Part shown: in pieces, positions 7,973 to 16,574 of the stretch | Layout of the letters: the number at the start of each line of letters is the position of its first letter | How positions within the stretch are numbered: the stretch's first letter is position 1 | Assembly: GCA_002403095.1 (NCBI GenBank) | Contig: DHHC01000011.1 | Location: 11,343 to 75,342, forward strand | Reading direction: 5' to 3' | DNA from: Leptolinea sp. UBA4782 | Lineage (GTDB): Bacteria; Chloroflexota; Anaerolineae; Anaerolineales; Anaerolineaceae | Length of the DNA stretch: 64,000 bases | Notes under the pieces: model-generated | The model's input: the letters and a program-made list of their open reading frames with translations, nothing else | What the model was told of the DNA's origin: nothing | Databases searched by the model: none | Program-made: the position numbers and the translations under genes

Positions 7973-9434
7973 CTTCTCCCTCCACAGGGATGTGGGGAGA
8001 TTCGCCTGCAGGCCTGGCGGGTAGTGTAAAGTGAAATGCAAAACCCTTTTGCAGGTTCTCAGCCCAGATCTTCCCTCCATGTGAACTGACGATACCCTTG
8101 CAGATGGATAACCCCAAGCCTGTTCCCATCACCCGGTCATTTTTGTGTAATTGGTGGAACTTTTCAAAAATCCGGTCCAGATCTTCTTCAGGTACTCCAG
8201 GACCCTCATTTTCTACAATTGCATGCACATTTTCTTCTTCGGGATAAGCCAAAAGTGAAATTCGGGATCCAGGTGAAGCAAATTTAACACTGTTGCTCAA
8301 GAGGTTTGTATATACCTGGTCCATCAAAATGAAATCTGTATACACAAGGGGAAGGTCAGAAGAAATTCCCACCTCGACACGAAATGGTTCCAGGACTTTT
8401 TGCATGTGCTGAAGCGACACATTTGCGATTTCCAAAAGTGAATTCCACTTCTTATGAAGAGTGAGTGCTCCAGCTTCAATGCGCGACATGTCCAGCAAAT
8501 TACCTACCAGGAAATTCAGGTGATCCGTTTCTTCTTCAATAGAGGATAACAGGTCCTGGCGAGCTTCAGAATCCCACTCAACCAACCCACTGCGTAAACT
8601 CGAAACAGATGCCTTGATCACTGCCAGCGGACTGCGCAATTCGTGCGATACTGAAGCCAGCAAGGTGCTTTTAGCCTGATCGGTCTCCTCCAGAATATGG
8701 GCATGGGTCTCCACCGCCATCAGCCTGGACCGTTCGAGAGCCTGGGCACCCTGGGCGGCGTACATACTTAACAACCTGTCTTCATCTCCAGATAGCACCG
8801 GGTGATCAGACCATACCTTGAGGATACCCTCATCACTTCGGGAAGAAAGCATAGGATAAGTGAATAAATATGAACTGCCTCCGTCTGTGGTATTCACCGA
8901 CTTATTGATTACTACTGTAGGTATCGCTTTAGAAGAATTCAGGTTAACCTCAACCCGGCTGCATGGGATCGTCCTCAAAGTATGTTCTGCGACTGTTCCG
9001 GCGATACTGCCGGTATCAGCCTTGGCAGAAAGGGCAAGCAACAACTGGTAAAGGCTGGTTGCCTCCATCTCATGCTGTCGGGCAAGCTGTGTTCCTTTTC
9101 GTGCCTTATCGATCAACTGGCTGGTGAAAACCGAGATCAAGAGAAACACCAGCAGCGTGACAAAATCCTGTCCTTTATGGACCAGAAAGCTGTAATACGG
9201 AGGGATAAAGAAATAATTCAGGCAAAGGAACGATGTTACCGATGTGATTATTGCTGGGAGTAATCCAAGGAAATAAACCGAAAAAAGAACCGGGAGCAGA
9301 AAAATTAGAGCAACAATTTGAGAACCCAGGAATTCTCTGATCGGATACATCATCAATGTAATTATGGCAGTGAAGAAAATACCTGCCACAATTTGGAAAC
9401 TAGTTCTTAGTGCAGAAGCCTGAAAATTTTTCAT
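7965..9434 (-). CDS. Sensor histidine kinase with DUF4118 domain (KdpD-like, lacking the KdpD/UspA head)
   Basis: A 489-residue membrane kinase. Four clustered hydrophobic segments (about 15-105) form a DUF4118/KdpD-type membrane unit. A GAF-like region follows, then HisKA with His264 in SHELRSPLAV, and an HATPase domain with N, G1 (GPGVPEEDLDRIFEKF) and G2 (GTGLGLSICKG) boxes. E. coli KdpD also carries an N-terminal KdpD ATPase-like domain and a UspA domain; both are absent here, giving the short form common outside proteobacteria. ATG 9434 is chosen; an in-frame TTG lies 12 nt upstream. It heads the kinase-regulator-permease unit. Confidence 0.84.
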   Translation of the reverse strand: MKNFQASALRTSFQIVAGIFFTAIITLMMYPIREFLGSQIVALIFLLPVLFSVYFLGLLPAIITSVTSFLCLNYFFIPPYYSFLVHKGQDFVTLLVFLLISVFTSQLIDKARKGTQLARQHEMEATSLYQLLLALSAKADTGSIAGTVAEHTLRTIPCSRVEVNLNSSKAIPTVVINKSVNTTDGGSSYLFTYPMLSSRSDEGILKVWSDHPVLSGDEDRLLSMYAAQGAQALERSRLMAVETHAHILEETDQAKSTLLASVSHELRSPLAVIKASVSSLRSGLVEWDSEARQDLLSSIEEETDHLNFLVGNLLDMSRIEAGALTLHKKWNSLLEIANVSLQHMQKVLEPFRVEVGISSDLPLVYTDFILMDQVYTNLLSNSVKFASPGSRISLLAYPEEENVHAIVENEGPGVPEEDLDRIFEKFHQLHKNDRVMGTGLGLSICKGIVSSHGGKIWAENLQKGFAFHFTLPARPAGESPHIPVEGEDE

Positions 9435-9604
9435 TAAGTGTCTCAAAATTAATTGTATCGTAATGTGAGGTTAATAAAACAGAATCCCTTCAAATTCTGG
9501 TAATAAAGGATCACTTTGAAATTTCTAATGAATTGTTTACATGTAACAGACCTGGTTTTGATATTCATTCGTTAAATTACCAATGCAGGAAACCGGAGGG
9601 AATA
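9435..9604. other. Divergent intergenic region between the KdpD-like kinase and clpB
   Basis: A 170-bp A/T-rich gap with promoters expected in both directions. A TACAAT on the minus strand and TTGAAA on the plus strand are weak candidates. The only notable symmetry is the perfect palindrome TTACATGTAA at 9537-9546. No CIRCE inverted repeat is present, so HrcA control of clpB is not supported. Confidence 0.35.
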
Positions 9605-12169
9605 ATGAATCTTGAAAAATTTACCCAAAAAAGCCGTGAGGCAATCTACCAGGCACAGCAGGCTGCCCGCGATCATCACCACCAGACGATCGAGCCTATT
9701 CATCTCCTGCTGGCTTTGCTTCAGCAGAATGATGGTGTAGTACCAGCAATCGTTACCAAAATTACAGGCAGTGTGCTGGCGATTCGTGATGAGATCAACC
9801 AGGAATTAGGAAACCGCCCCCAGGTGCATGGAAGCAATGTAGAAACTGGCCTATCGAATGCATTCGTTCAAGCCGTGGAAGCAGCGGAAAAGTATGCGAA
9901 AGGAATGCAGGATGAATTTGTTTCCACCGAGCACCTGCTATTGGGACTAAGTGATTCCATCGAAGGCAAGCGCATGGCATCCTACGGGCTGACCAAGGAC
10001 GCCATTCTGAATGCTCTTAAATCCATCCGCGGCAGCCAGAGGGTGACCAGCGAAAATCCCGAAAGCACGTACCAGGCGCTTGAGAAATATGGGCGTGACC
10101 TTACAGCGTACGCACGCCAGGGGAAGCTTGACCCTGTCATCGGTCGCGATGAGGAAATCCGGCGGGTGGTGCAAATCCTCTCCCGCCGCACCAAGAATAA
10201 CCCGGCCATTATCGGCGCTCCTGGGGTTGGAAAGACAGCTATTGCTGAAGGGCTCGCCCAGCGGATTGTCAACGGCGATGTGCCTGAAGGATTGAAAAAG
10301 AAACGCATCATCCAGCTTGACCTGGGATCAATGGTTGCCGGGGCAAAATATCGGGGCGAATTTGAAGAGCGCCTGAAAGCTGCCCTGCAGGAGATCACCG
10401 ATTCACAGGGTGAGATCATCGTATTCCTTGATGAATTGCACACGGTTGTTGGCGCCGGGGCAGCAGAAGGGGCTATGGACGCCGGAAATATGCTCAAACC
10501 AATGCTTGCACGCGGAGAACTGCATTTAATTGGAGCGACGACACTCGATGAATATCGCGAACATATCGAGAAGGATCCTGCCCTGGAACGCAGGTTTCAA
10601 CCGGTTTTTGTGGATGAACCTTCTATTGAAGATACCATCAGTATCTTGCGCGGATTGAAAGAACGTTACGAGGTCCATCACGGAGTGCGCATTACCGACC
10701 CGGCTGTCATCGCAGCAGCCACTCTTTCGCTGCGCTACATCCCCGACCGGCGTCTTCCAGATAAAGCCATCGATCTGATCGATGAATCGGCTGCCCGCCT
10801 TCGGACAGAGATCGACTCAAAGCCACAGCTTCTGGATTCTGTCGACCGTGAGATCTTGCAACTGGAAATCGAACGGGAAGCGCTCAAGAAAGAAACCGAT
10901 AAGGCATCCAAAGAACGACTGGAAAAATTACAAGAAGAACTGGCAAATCTTAAAGAACGCTCAACACACCTAACCACCCGCTGGCAGAACGAAAAAGAAG
11001 TAATTGCGGAATTACGTGAAACAAAGGGCAAGATTGAACAAACCCACCTTGAGATTGAAAAGGCAGAACGGGTAGCTGACCTTGAAAAAGTTGCCCGCCT
11101 GCGCTACGGTACCCTGCGCGAACTGGAAGCCAAACTGATAGAAACGGAAAATCAGCTAAAAGCTATCCAATCTGCAGGTGCGTTACTAAAAGAAGAAGTA
11201 GATGCCGAAGAAATCGCTGAGGTTGTAGCCAGTTGGACAGGAATACCGGTCTCACGCCTGATGGAAGGTGAAACGCAAAAACTGCTGCACATGGAAGAAC
11301 GGCTGCACAAGCGTGTTGTCGGGCAGGAAGATGCTATCAGGGTTGTATCGAATGCTGTCAGGCGGGCTCGCGCTGGATTGCAGGATCCGAACCGTCCAAT
11401 TGGATCGTTCATTTTCATTGGACCTACCGGTGTTGGTAAGACTGAACTGGCCCGCGCCTTGGCAGAGTTCCTTTTCGACGATGAACATGCCATGATCCGT
11501 ATTGACATGAGCGAATATCAAGAAAAACATACCGTCAGCCGTCTGATTGGCGCACCTCCTGGTTATGTAGGATATGACGAAGGTGGTCAACTGACCGAGG
11601 CGGTCCGGCGCAGGCCATACAGCGTGGTATTGCTGGACGAGATTGAGAAAGCGCATTCCGAAGTATTCAATGTCTTGTTGCAGCTGCTCGATGACGGTCG
11701 CCTGACCGACGGTCAGGGCAGGACGGTCAACTTCACCAATACAGTAGTCATTATGACCTCAAACCTGGGTAACCAGCTGTGGGATAACGGTGTTACAGTC
11801 ACTCGGGAGGAGATCACCCGGGTTTTTCAGGCGCATTTCCGGCCTGAGTTCCTTAACCGCATCGATGAATTGGTCGTTTTTCACCCGCTGGATAGAGAGG
11901 ATATCCGCAAAATTGTGGACATTCAGCTTGAGAGGATCGAGAAACTCATCACTGAAAGGGGTTTCAAAGTAGAGGTCACATCGGAAGCTCGTGATTACCT
12001 GGCCGAAGCAGGTTACGACCCGTCTTTTGGCGCCCGGCCTTTGAAGCGGACCATCCAGCGCGACCTGCAGGATCCACTTGCCATGAAACTGCTGAGCTGC
12101 GAATATACAGAGGGAGATACCATCCTGGTGGATAAAGCCGGTGGCAGCTTGACCTTTACCAAGAAGTAA
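9605..12169 (+). CDS. clpB: ClpB/Hsp104 disaggregase
   Basis: An 854-residue AAA+ disaggregase of usual family length that works with DnaK to rescue aggregated proteins. Order: Clp N-terminal repeat domain (1-145), first ATPase with Walker A GAPGVGKT near 204-211 and Walker B VIFLDELH-type motif, M-domain coiled coil (about 400-520, rich in Glu/Lys heptads), second ATPase with GPTGVGKT near 605, and ClpB C-terminal domain. ATG 9605 is preferred because GGAGGG precedes it and the protein begins MNLEKFTQKSREAI as in homologues. The reading frame is open further upstream but lacks homology there. Confidence 0.96.
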   Translation: MNLEKFTQKSREAIYQAQQAARDHHHQTIEPIHLLLALLQQNDGVVPAIVTKITGSVLAIRDEINQELGNRPQVHGSNVETGLSNAFVQAVEAAEKYAKGMQDEFVSTEHLLLGLSDSIEGKRMASYGLTKDAILNALKSIRGSQRVTSENPESTYQALEKYGRDLTAYARQGKLDPVIGRDEEIRRVVQILSRRTKNNPAIIGAPGVGKTAIAEGLAQRIVNGDVPEGLKKKRIIQLDLGSMVAGAKYRGEFEERLKAALQEITDSQGEIIVFLDELHTVVGAGAAEGAMDAGNMLKPMLARGELHLIGATTLDEYREHIEKDPALERRFQPVFVDEPSIEDTISILRGLKERYEVHHGVRITDPAVIAAATLSLRYIPDRRLPDKAIDLIDESAARLRTEIDSKPQLLDSVDREILQLEIEREALKKETDKASKERLEKLQEELANLKERSTHLTTRWQNEKEVIAELRETKGKIEQTHLEIEKAERVADLEKVARLRYGTLRELEAKLIETENQLKAIQSAGALLKEEVDAEEIAEVVASWTGIPVSRLMEGETQKLLHMEERLHKRVVGQEDAIRVVSNAVRRARAGLQDPNRPIGSFIFIGPTGVGKTELARALAEFLFDDEHAMIRIDMSEYQEKHTVSRLIGAPPGYVGYDEGGQLTEAVRRRPYSVVLLDEIEKAHSEVFNVLLQLLDDGRLTDGQGRTVNFTNTVVIMTSNLGNQLWDNGVTVTREEITRVFQAHFRPEFLNRIDELVVFHPLDREDIRKIVDIQLERIEKLITERGFKVEVTSEARDYLAEAGYDPSFGARPLKRTIQRDLQDPLAMKLLSCEYTEGDTILVDKAGGSLTFTKK

Positions 12170-12195
12170 CCTGGGTTAAAAAATGCTAAGACAAT

Positions 12196-12238
12196 AGCCA
12201 GGGCAGACTCTCCTTGTTTTATGGAGGATGTCCTGGCT
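12196..12238 (+). terminator. Stem-loop after clpB, probable terminator
   Basis: AGCCAGGGCA and TGTCCTGGCT at the ends pair with one G-U, and an inner CTCC/GGAG continues the stem. A short TTT follows at 12238-12240. It is a moderate terminator by sequence. Confidence 0.5.
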
Positions 12239-12325
12239 TTCGTGTCCTCTAGGCTATTTTCATGTTAAACTTGCAGCTGAAAAGGCACTGAAACAGCAGT
12301 TATTGACATCAGTATCGAGGAAGCC

Positions 12326-13093
12326 ATGAACAACAGTAACCAGCCCATCTACGAAGTTACTCACAAGGTTACCTTTTTTGAATGCGATTTTAAAGGTAAC
12401 TGGAAACCCGCATCATTTTTCCAGCAGCTGACCGAACAGGCAGCTGTGCATGCAGGCATTTTAGGTTTCGGTTATGAAGAAATGCTTTCCAGGAACCTGC
12501 ACTGGGTACATTCCCGCATGAAAATCGAGTTTTTCCGCTTCCCGCACCCCGGAGATCAGATCATTATCCGGACCTGGCCGAAGACCATACAGCAGAAGCT
12601 CTTTTTCATCCGTGATTTTGAGGTCACGGATGTCAGCGGGAACAAACTGGCTGCTGCTACATCCGCCTGGCTGGTGATCAATTCGAATACCCACAGGCTG
12701 GTGCCATTGCAAGCCAGTGACCTAAACCTGCCCGGGCTGCCCGACCGTCATGGATTGGATGAAACCTTGGAGAAAATCAATATTGACAGCAGCCTTACCG
12801 AAAGCATGCGGTTCACACCCGCATATAGCGCCATTGACATGATCGGGCATGTCAATAACAGCCGCTATGTCGAATGGTTGTGCGACAGCCTGCCAATAGA
12901 CATTTTCAGGTCCCATAAGGTTGCCTGGATCCAGGTAAATTACGACCGCGAGGTGTTGCCAGGTGAAATCGTGGCGGTGAACACAGGCGCAGCATTACAG
13001 GATGAAAGCCTGTGGATGATTGAAGGAAACAACCTTACCAGCGCCACGCGGGCGTTCTCTGCCTGCATAAAGTTTAAAGAAAATACAGGCTAA
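12326..13093 (+). CDS. Acyl-ACP thioesterase, double hot-dog fold
   Basis: A 255-residue protein matching the bacterial acyl-ACP thioesterase family related to plant FatA/FatB, which release fatty acids from acyl carrier protein. The first hot-dog repeat holds FFECDFKGNWKPASFFQQLTE at about 14-34 (only partly diagnostic), plus HWVHSRMKIEFFRFP and GDQIIIRTWP. The second repeat holds DMIGHVNNSRYVEWL, where the Asn/His pair matches the catalytic region. It is cytoplasmic. ATG 12326 has GAGGAAG just upstream. No fatty-acid synthesis genes are adjacent; ArfB follows after 36 bp. Confidence 0.85.
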   Translation: MNNSNQPIYEVTHKVTFFECDFKGNWKPASFFQQLTEQAAVHAGILGFGYEEMLSRNLHWVHSRMKIEFFRFPHPGDQIIIRTWPKTIQQKLFFIRDFEVTDVSGNKLAAATSAWLVINSNTHRLVPLQASDLNLPGLPDRHGLDETLEKINIDSSLTESMRFTPAYSAIDMIGHVNNSRYVEWLCDSLPIDIFRSHKVAWIQVNYDREVLPGEIVAVNTGAALQDESLWMIEGNNLTSATRAFSACIKFKENTG

Positions 13094-13098
13094 GATGG

Positions 13099-13117
13099 AT
13101 ATGGTTACAATCCATAT
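13099..13117 (+). promoter_or_regulatory. Inverted repeat overlapping a candidate -10 of arfB
   Basis: ATATGG (13099-13104) and CCATAT (13112-13117) are inverted copies flanking TTACAAT, which contains a TACAAT -10 candidate (13106-13111). It lies 13 bp before the arfB start codon. Either a small operator or chance. Confidence 0.3.
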
Positions 13118-13129
13118 AAGGATTTCAAC

Positions 13130-13552
13130 ATGCTGCCGGAATTGGATCTATTCCCTGCAATTGAAAAAGAGGTAAATTTTGACTATTCCCTGTCTTCAGG
13201 GCCTGGCGGACAGAATGTAAATAAGGTGGAAACTGCGGTCCAGCTGCGCTTTGATGTAATTAACTCACCATCACTTCCAGAGCAGGTAAAGCGCCGCCTG
13301 ATCCGGATTACAGGTAAAAGGATCACTTCGGAAGGGATCTTTATTATCACTGCCCGGCGCTTCCGCACCCGGGAACAGAACCGTGAGGATGCTCTTCTAC
13401 GGCTAAAAAGCTGGATCGAGAAAGCGGCTTCAATTCCCCAAAAAAGAAAACCAACCCGCCCTTCTAAAGCCGCCCAGGCAAGACGGCTGCAATCGAAGAA
13501 ACTGCATGCGACCAAGAAGGGGTACCGCAGGAAGCCTGGGATTGAGGGTTGA
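13130..13552 (+). CDS. arfB: ArfB (YaeJ) peptidyl-tRNA hydrolase, ribosome rescue
   Basis: A 140-residue protein with a class I release-factor catalytic domain. SSGPGGQNVNKVETAVQLRF holds the GGQ at residues 26-28. A basic C-terminal tail (KKRKPTRPSKAAQARRLQSKK and similar) is used in homologues to probe the empty mRNA channel of stalled ribosomes. It lacks the codon-recognition domains of RF1/RF2, fitting ArfB rather than a release factor. It hydrolyses peptidyl-tRNA on non-stop ribosomes. GGATTTC before the ATG is a weak ribosome site. Confidence 0.9.
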   Translation: MLPELDLFPAIEKEVNFDYSLSSGPGGQNVNKVETAVQLRFDVINSPSLPEQVKRRLIRITGKRITSEGIFIITARRFRTREQNREDALLRLKSWIEKAASIPQKRKPTRPSKAAQARRLQSKKLHATKKGYRRKPGIEG

Positions 13553-13570
13553 TCCTGCAGGGGGTATAAT
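13542..13570 (+). promoter_or_regulatory. Promoter of the MFS gene, apparently leaderless
   Basis: TTGAGG (13542-13547), 17-bp spacer, perfect TATAAT (13565-13570). The ATG at 13580 lies only 9 bp after the -10, so the mRNA should begin at or within a few bases of the start codon. The -35 lies in the last codons of arfB. Confidence 0.65.
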
Positions 13571-13579
13571 CATACAGTT

Positions 13580-14911
13580 ATGTCAGTAGAATCATTGCAG
13601 CCTGCAGCAAAAACTGAAAAAACCACACGCTGGCCGAAAACATTCCGCTCTTTAGGCCACCGAAACTACCGCTTATGGTTTTTTGGGCAAACCATTTCAC
13701 TGGTAGGGTCCTGGATGCAAACGATGGCACAACAGGTTCTCGTTTACCGGCTGACAGGCAGCGCTGCTTCCCTGGGTATCATCAGTTTTATCGGACTTAT
13801 TCCCCTTGTTCCCCTTTCCTTATGGAGCGGTTCGCTTTCAGATCGTATTTCCAAACGAACAGTTCTTCTCATCAGCCAGATTTCCATGCTTTTGCAGGCG
13901 CTCATTCTGGCTGTATTGACATGGACTGGAACCGTGCAGGTCTGGCATGTTTACCTGCTGGCGTTTGTGAACGGCGCTGCCCAGGCTATGGATACCCCCG
14001 CCCGCCAGGCTTTCACCATAGAACTGGTGGAAGGCAAGGAGGACCTCTCCAATGCGATCGGTTTGAATTCTGCCATGTTCAACATGGCCCGCGCCCTTGG
14101 GCCAGCTGCAGCCGGTTTGCTGGTTGCTGCCACCGGAGAAGGTACGGCATTCTTCATTAACGCTTTAACATTCATTGCTGTCATTGTCAGCCTGATTAAT
14201 ATGCGCGACCTGCCGGAACCTCCAGCTGGCAACGAAAAACAAAAGACCCTCACCCACATGGCTGAAGGCTTGAAGTTTATTTCCAAACAACAGGTGCTTC
14301 TGGTACTTACAAGCCTGGTTGCAGTCAGCGCGTTCTTGTCCATGCCGTACAGCACCCTGATGCCGGTTTTTGCAGGTAATGTGCTCGGTTCAAACGCCAA
14401 ACCTGTCATAGACTTTATGTGCAATCCTGAAACAGGCCTGATGTCCTGCCGTTCACCAGAAGCACTGCCGCTCGGAATTCTGCTTACCACTTTGGGTATC
14501 GGGTCCGTCATCGGGGCATTTTTCATTGCCTCTACAACAGACACTATGCGCAGGGGGACATGGCTGACGATTGGCAACCTGGGTTTTCCCGCGTTCCTGG
14601 TCCTGTTTGCCCTCTCCCGTTCTTTCATTGTTTCATGCTTGCTGTTGTTATTTATCGGCTTTAACTTTGTCTGCCAAAATGCCCTTGCCAACACCCTGAT
14701 GCAAATCGCAACCCCGGATGCCATGCGCGGCAGGGTGATGAGCCTGTACAGTATGTCTTTCCAGGGTATGATGCGCCTGGGTGGTCTGCAAGCAGGATTC
14801 TTTTCGGACTGGATCGGTGCACCGCTTGCAGTCGGGATTACTGCGGTTGTCTCCTTAATTTATGGGATATTCGTGGCAATCCGCTACCCTGAAGTCAGAA
14901 AACTGGCATGA
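13580..14911 (+). CDS. MFS exporter (MFS_3, EntS-like)
   Basis: A 443-residue integral membrane protein with about 12 transmembrane segments. The opening SLGHRNYRLWFFGQTISLVGSW-type segment at about 24-45 and the loop motif GSLSDRISKRTVLL match the EntS/DUF894 branch, which exports siderophores or drugs. The substrate is not predictable. One oddity is an extra loop in the second half with two cysteines (Cys281 and Cys290) on what should be the outer face. It appears to have its own promoter. It ends 49 bp before the convergent TreS-like gene. Confidence 0.82.
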   Translation: MSVESLQPAAKTEKTTRWPKTFRSLGHRNYRLWFFGQTISLVGSWMQTMAQQVLVYRLTGSAASLGIISFIGLIPLVPLSLWSGSLSDRISKRTVLLISQISMLLQALILAVLTWTGTVQVWHVYLLAFVNGAAQAMDTPARQAFTIELVEGKEDLSNAIGLNSAMFNMARALGPAAAGLLVAATGEGTAFFINALTFIAVIVSLINMRDLPEPPAGNEKQKTLTHMAEGLKFISKQQVLLVLTSLVAVSAFLSMPYSTLMPVFAGNVLGSNAKPVIDFMCNPETGLMSCRSPEALPLGILLTTLGIGSVIGAFFIASTTDTMRRGTWLTIGNLGFPAFLVLFALSRSFIVSCLLLLFIGFNFVCQNALANTLMQIATPDAMRGRVMSLYSMSFQGMMRLGGLQAGFFSDWIGAPLAVGITAVVSLIYGIFVAIRYPEVRKLA

Positions 14912-14960
14912 TGCAGGTATTGTTTGCCGGATGTAAAAAATTTCTGGCGGACCAGAAGAG

Positions 14961-16574
14961 CTATTCCATTTTCAGCCAAAGGAATTGATACCCTTCCAGA
15001 TGGAAAGTTAATTCTTGCTGGTGGAGTGGAAAGCTCATACCAGACAAGACATCTATCAATCTCTGGCAATCAGATTCAAGTAGAACCTTGACTTTCTGGC
15101 CTTCCGGACTTAAGTTATTGATTAACAGGAATTTTTCTTCTAAGCCTGATCGTTCAAAACAAAAAACTGCAGGTTTGCCACAATTAATAAGCCGGAAACT
15201 TCCTGATCCAAACACAGGATGCTGTTTTCTTGCGAGTATCATTTTGTGGATGATTTGCCACAAAGAATATTCATTATTTTGTTCGTCTTTTACATTTACA
15301 AATTCCGGGCTGAAGGGAGCATCGCTGATTATTGGCGCATACAGGATTTCAGCTGTAGAAAATCCTGCCCCGGGGGTAGCATCCCACTGCATGGGAGTGC
15401 GAACACCATTCCTATCCTGAAGGTCGATGTTATCCCCCATCCCAATTTCATCTCCGTAATATATTACTGGTGAACCGGGCAGTGTGAACAGCAGAGAATT
15501 AGCCAGTCCAATCAAATCCTTGTTATTTCCCAGTAGCGGAGCCAAGCGTCGACGGATTCCCAAATTGATTCGCATCTTTGGATCCGGTGCATAAGCATCC
15601 CACATCCATTGGCGTTCACTTTCCGTAACCATCTCGAGAGTTAATTCATCATGATTCCGCAGGAAAATGCACCATTGTGAATTTTTCGGAATATTGGGGG
15701 TTTTTTGCAAAGCCCATTGAATTGGACTGAAGTCATGTTGTTTTAATGCCATGAAAATGCGTGGCATCAGTGGAAAGTGAAATGCCATGTGGAATTCATC
15801 TCCATCGCCGAAATAATCCCGAACATCCTCTGGCCACTGGTTCGCCTCGCATAATAAAATCCGATCCTGGTAATTCTCCTCTAAAAAATGTCTCATCTCT
15901 TTCAGAAAATCATGTGTTTCCGAAAGATTCTCGCAATTTGTCCCCTCTCGCTCAAACAGATAAGGCACCGCATCAACCCGGAAGCCATCAACATCCATAT
16001 CTAACCAGAATTTCATTACTTTCAGGATTTCTTGCCTTACAGCAGGATTGTCATAATTTAAGTCTGGTTGCGATGAATAGAACCGGTGCCAGTAGTATTG
16101 ACCAGCTTCTGTATCCCAAGTCCAATTTGATTCTTCAGTATCCAGGAAGATGATGCGGGCATCACGATACCTGTCAGCGCTATCGCTCCAAACATAATAT
16201 TCTCTGTATGGTGAGTTTTTATCTGACCTGGCGATTTTGAACCATGGATGTTCGTCTGAGGTATGGTTAATTACCAGGTCCATGATGATGCGTATACCAT
16301 TTTCATGAACTGACTTGACCAATGCTTGAAAATCCTCCAAAGTACCAAATTGAGGATTCACATTACAAAAATCAGAAATATCGTATCCGTCATCCCTAAG
16401 TGGAGAAGGGTAAATCGGCATAAGCCAGATACAATCCACCCCGAGTTCTTTTAAGTACCCAATTTTTGATGACAAACCGCGAATATTCCCAAAGCCAGTG
16501 CCAAGGTCATCTTTATATGCACGTACATATATCTGATAAAAAACCGCATTCTTATACCAGAGCGGAATTGTCAT
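14961..16574 (-). CDS. treS: Trehalose synthase-type GH13 enzyme (TreS family)
   Basis: A 537-residue glycoside hydrolase family 13 protein. WYKNAVFYQIYVRAY, PSPLRDDGYDISDF and DLVINHTSDEHPWF are typical of TreS (maltose alpha-D-glucosyltransferase). The catalytic nucleophile is Asp201 (GFRVDAV), the acid Glu243 (LLCEANQWPE) and the third acid Asp309 (LRNHDEL). TreS interconverts maltose and trehalose. There is no fused maltokinase domain. ATG 16574 follows GGAAG and overlaps the preceding glycosidase gene by 23 nt; a further in-frame ATG lies 33 nt upstream. It is last in the lacI-ABC operon, so it probably acts on the imported sugar. Another alpha-glucosidase activity cannot be excluded. 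Confidence 0.82.
   Translation of the reverse strand: MTIPLWYKNAVFYQIYVRAYKDDLGTGFGNIRGLSSKIGYLKELGVDCIWLMPIYPSPLRDDGYDISDFCNVNPQFGTLEDFQALVKSVHENGIRIIMDLVINHTSDEHPWFKIARSDKNSPYREYYVWSDSADRYRDARIIFLDTEESNWTWDTEAGQYYWHRFYSSQPDLNYDNPAVRQEILKVMKFWLDMDVDGFRVDAVPYLFEREGTNCENLSETHDFLKEMRHFLEENYQDRILLCEANQWPEDVRDYFGDGDEFHMAFHFPLMPRIFMALKQHDFSPIQWALQKTPNIPKNSQWCIFLRNHDELTLEMVTESERQWMWDAYAPDPKMRINLGIRRRLAPLLGNNKDLIGLANSLLFTLPGSPVIYYGDEIGMGDNIDLQDRNGVRTPMQWDATPGAGFSTAEILYAPIISDAPFSPEFVNVKDEQNNEYSLWQIIHKMILARKQHPVFGSGSFRLINCGKPAVFCFERSGLEEKFLLINNLSPEGQKVKVLLESDCQRLIDVLSGMSFPLHQQELTFHLEGYQFLWLKME

Noticed and set aside
9435..9604. Possible CIRCE or other heat-shock operator before clpB
   Set aside because: Only a 10-bp TTACATGTAA palindrome is present; the CIRCE half-sites TTAGCACTC/GAGTGCTAA are absent.
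13951..14724. 257-codon open frame antisense to the MFS gene
   Set aside because: It mirrors the codon pattern of a well-supported membrane transporter and resembles no known protein.
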